NCBI RefSeq assembly: GCF_009740285.1
Contig: NZ_CP046566.1
Span: 2,104,501 to 2,168,500, forward strand
Length of the DNA: 64,000 nt
Reading direction: 5' to 3'
Source of the DNA: Phnomibacter ginsenosidimutans
GTDB lineage: Bacteria; Bacteroidota; Bacteroidia; Chitinophagales; Chitinophagaceae
Below the pieces are notes generated by a model that was not told the DNA's origin, ran no database searches, and saw only the letters and a program-made list of their open reading frames with translations. The first letter of the stretch is position 1, and each line of letters begins with the position of its first letter. Of this stretch, positions 63,265 through 64,000 are shown one piece after another. The position numbers were made by a program, and so were the translations under genes.

Positions 63265-64000
63265 TCAATCTTCCAGCCAGTCAGCCAGGCGAATCCTCGC
63301 CACCGTTTCATTCCCCTCTCTTAATAAATCAAATCGGATGATGGTTCCCGGGCCTATCAGGCGCCGCAGCTGCTCCAGTCGCTCCCGGGTCAGTCTCAAC
63401 CCCATACCCGTTCCGGCATACACCGGCTGCTTGCTGCAATCCAAATCCGTTATCCCGCACCTCAATCACCAGGTCCTCCCCCCTCCCGCAGGTAAGCAAT
63501 CTTCACCCATCCTTTTTCCCGCATGCCCGACAAACCATGCCTGATAGCATTCTCCACCAGCGGTTGCACCAGCATGGCAGGCAATTGCACAACCTCAGCA
63601 TCCAGCCCCTCATCCTTTTCAATGGTATACATAAAGCCAAACCGCAATTGCTCCAGCTGGCAATACCGGTCCAGCATGCACAACTCCTGCGACAATGTAA
63701 ACGGTTTGTCGCCTTTACTGTGTTCTATCGTTTGTCGCAACAGCTCCCCAAATTGCGCCAGATAAATATTGGCTTCCCGATATTGCTGAGCCCCCACCAA
63801 TCCGGCAATAGAACTAAGGGCATTGTATAAAAAATGAGGATTCAGCTGCAGCTGTAATCGATGCAACTGTTCCTGCATCACCGCTTTTGCAGTCGCCTCT
63901 TTGCGCATCTTTTTCCGGTGTGGCAGGTACAACATTAGTCCGGCACCCACACACAGACCCAAAACCAACAAGGCCACCCAAACAGGCTCCTGATACCAAT
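63265..64000 (-). CDS. LytS-type sensor histidine kinase, 5' end outside window, two frameshifts
   Basis: The C-terminal part of a kinase that phosphorylates the adjacent LytTR regulator. Seen from the window edge: a transmembrane helix (VWVALLVLGLCVGAGLMLYL), a short coiled linker, the His-kinase motif QLQLNPHFLYNALSSI near 63830, and a HATPase_c region (LPAMLVQPLVENAIRHGL). The frame breaks twice: at a run of six C's (63478-63483), where five give LREGEDLVIEVRDNGFGLQQ, and at about 63418-63422, where one extra base precedes AGTGMGLRLTRERLEQL. Without those shifts the ATPase domain is intact. Upstream, a periplasmic sensor probably lies off-window. Confidence 0.85.

Noticed and set aside
1-64000. 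Search for tRNA, rRNA, riboswitches, insertion sequences, integrases and attachment sites
   Set aside because: None seen by eye: no cloverleaf-like sequence with the GTTCnAnnC arm in gaps, no transposase-like protein, no terminal inverted repeats around the cassette. Absence is not proof; covariance-model search would be needed.

Overview
The window is ordinary, gene-dense chromosome of a Bacteroidota bacterium, most probably Chitinophagaceae (family inferred from overall resemblance, not from a database search). Evidence: type IX secretion/gliding proteins PorV and GldJ, a DUF4292 lipoprotein beside an EnvC-like peptidase, a KdtA and heptose kinase of LPS synthesis, Bacteroidota-type promoters (TAnnTTTG at -7), no Shine-Dalgarno pattern, and a 3' cassette of small proteins that I associate with this phylum.

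Layout. 1-8184: end of RNase Z (+), then a long minus-strand run porV - ispF - dut - DUF4292 - envC, a terminator, then accA - dapA - esterase. 8500-14397: membrane protein, heptose-7-P kinase, APC permease, secreted S9 peptidase. 14483-17869: plus-strand run of peroxiredoxin-like protein, radical SAM protein and GT-C membrane glycosyltransferase. 17863-23297: minus-strand nucleotide-sugar genes (SDR, rfbD, UDP-xylose synthase, UDP-glucose dehydrogenase, sugar aminotransferase). 23387-31000: kdtA, conserved hypothetical, tdk, ccmB, ATP-grasp-like protein, SpmAB-like protein, ychF. 31032-37307: second minus-strand surface-polysaccharide block (PHP tyrosine phosphatase, CapD/WbpM dehydratase, FKBP lipoprotein, DHH phosphoesterase, flippase). 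37419-48818: glmS, gldJ, murF, DUF983, malic enzyme, mlaE-mlaF-DUF4198, sucD. 48956-59497: a 2047-residue bacterial alpha-2-macroglobulin, two tandem S66 LD-carboxypeptidases, a KAS III-like enzyme and a TsdA-like dihaem cytochrome.

59708-64000 is the accessory end: a lipoprotein, then a C-rich-codon three-gene cassette (60587-61869: 251-residue unknown protein plus two small membrane proteins), a facing small helix-turn-helix-like protein, A/C-rich tandem repeats, and a LytTR/LytS-type two-component pair. This cassette is the best candidate for an undescribed system.

The main theme is envelope building: lipid A core (KdtA, heptose kinase), peptidoglycan (GlmS, MurF, EnvC, S66), surface glycan (nucleotide sugars, flippase, phosphatase, CapD) and T9SS. 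A second theme is quality: eight genes, including the essential accA and dut, are split by nine single-base frameshifts, mostly in or beside short homopolymers. This points to sequencing or assembly error rather than gene decay. I saw no tRNA, rRNA, CRISPR array, insertion sequence or integrase.
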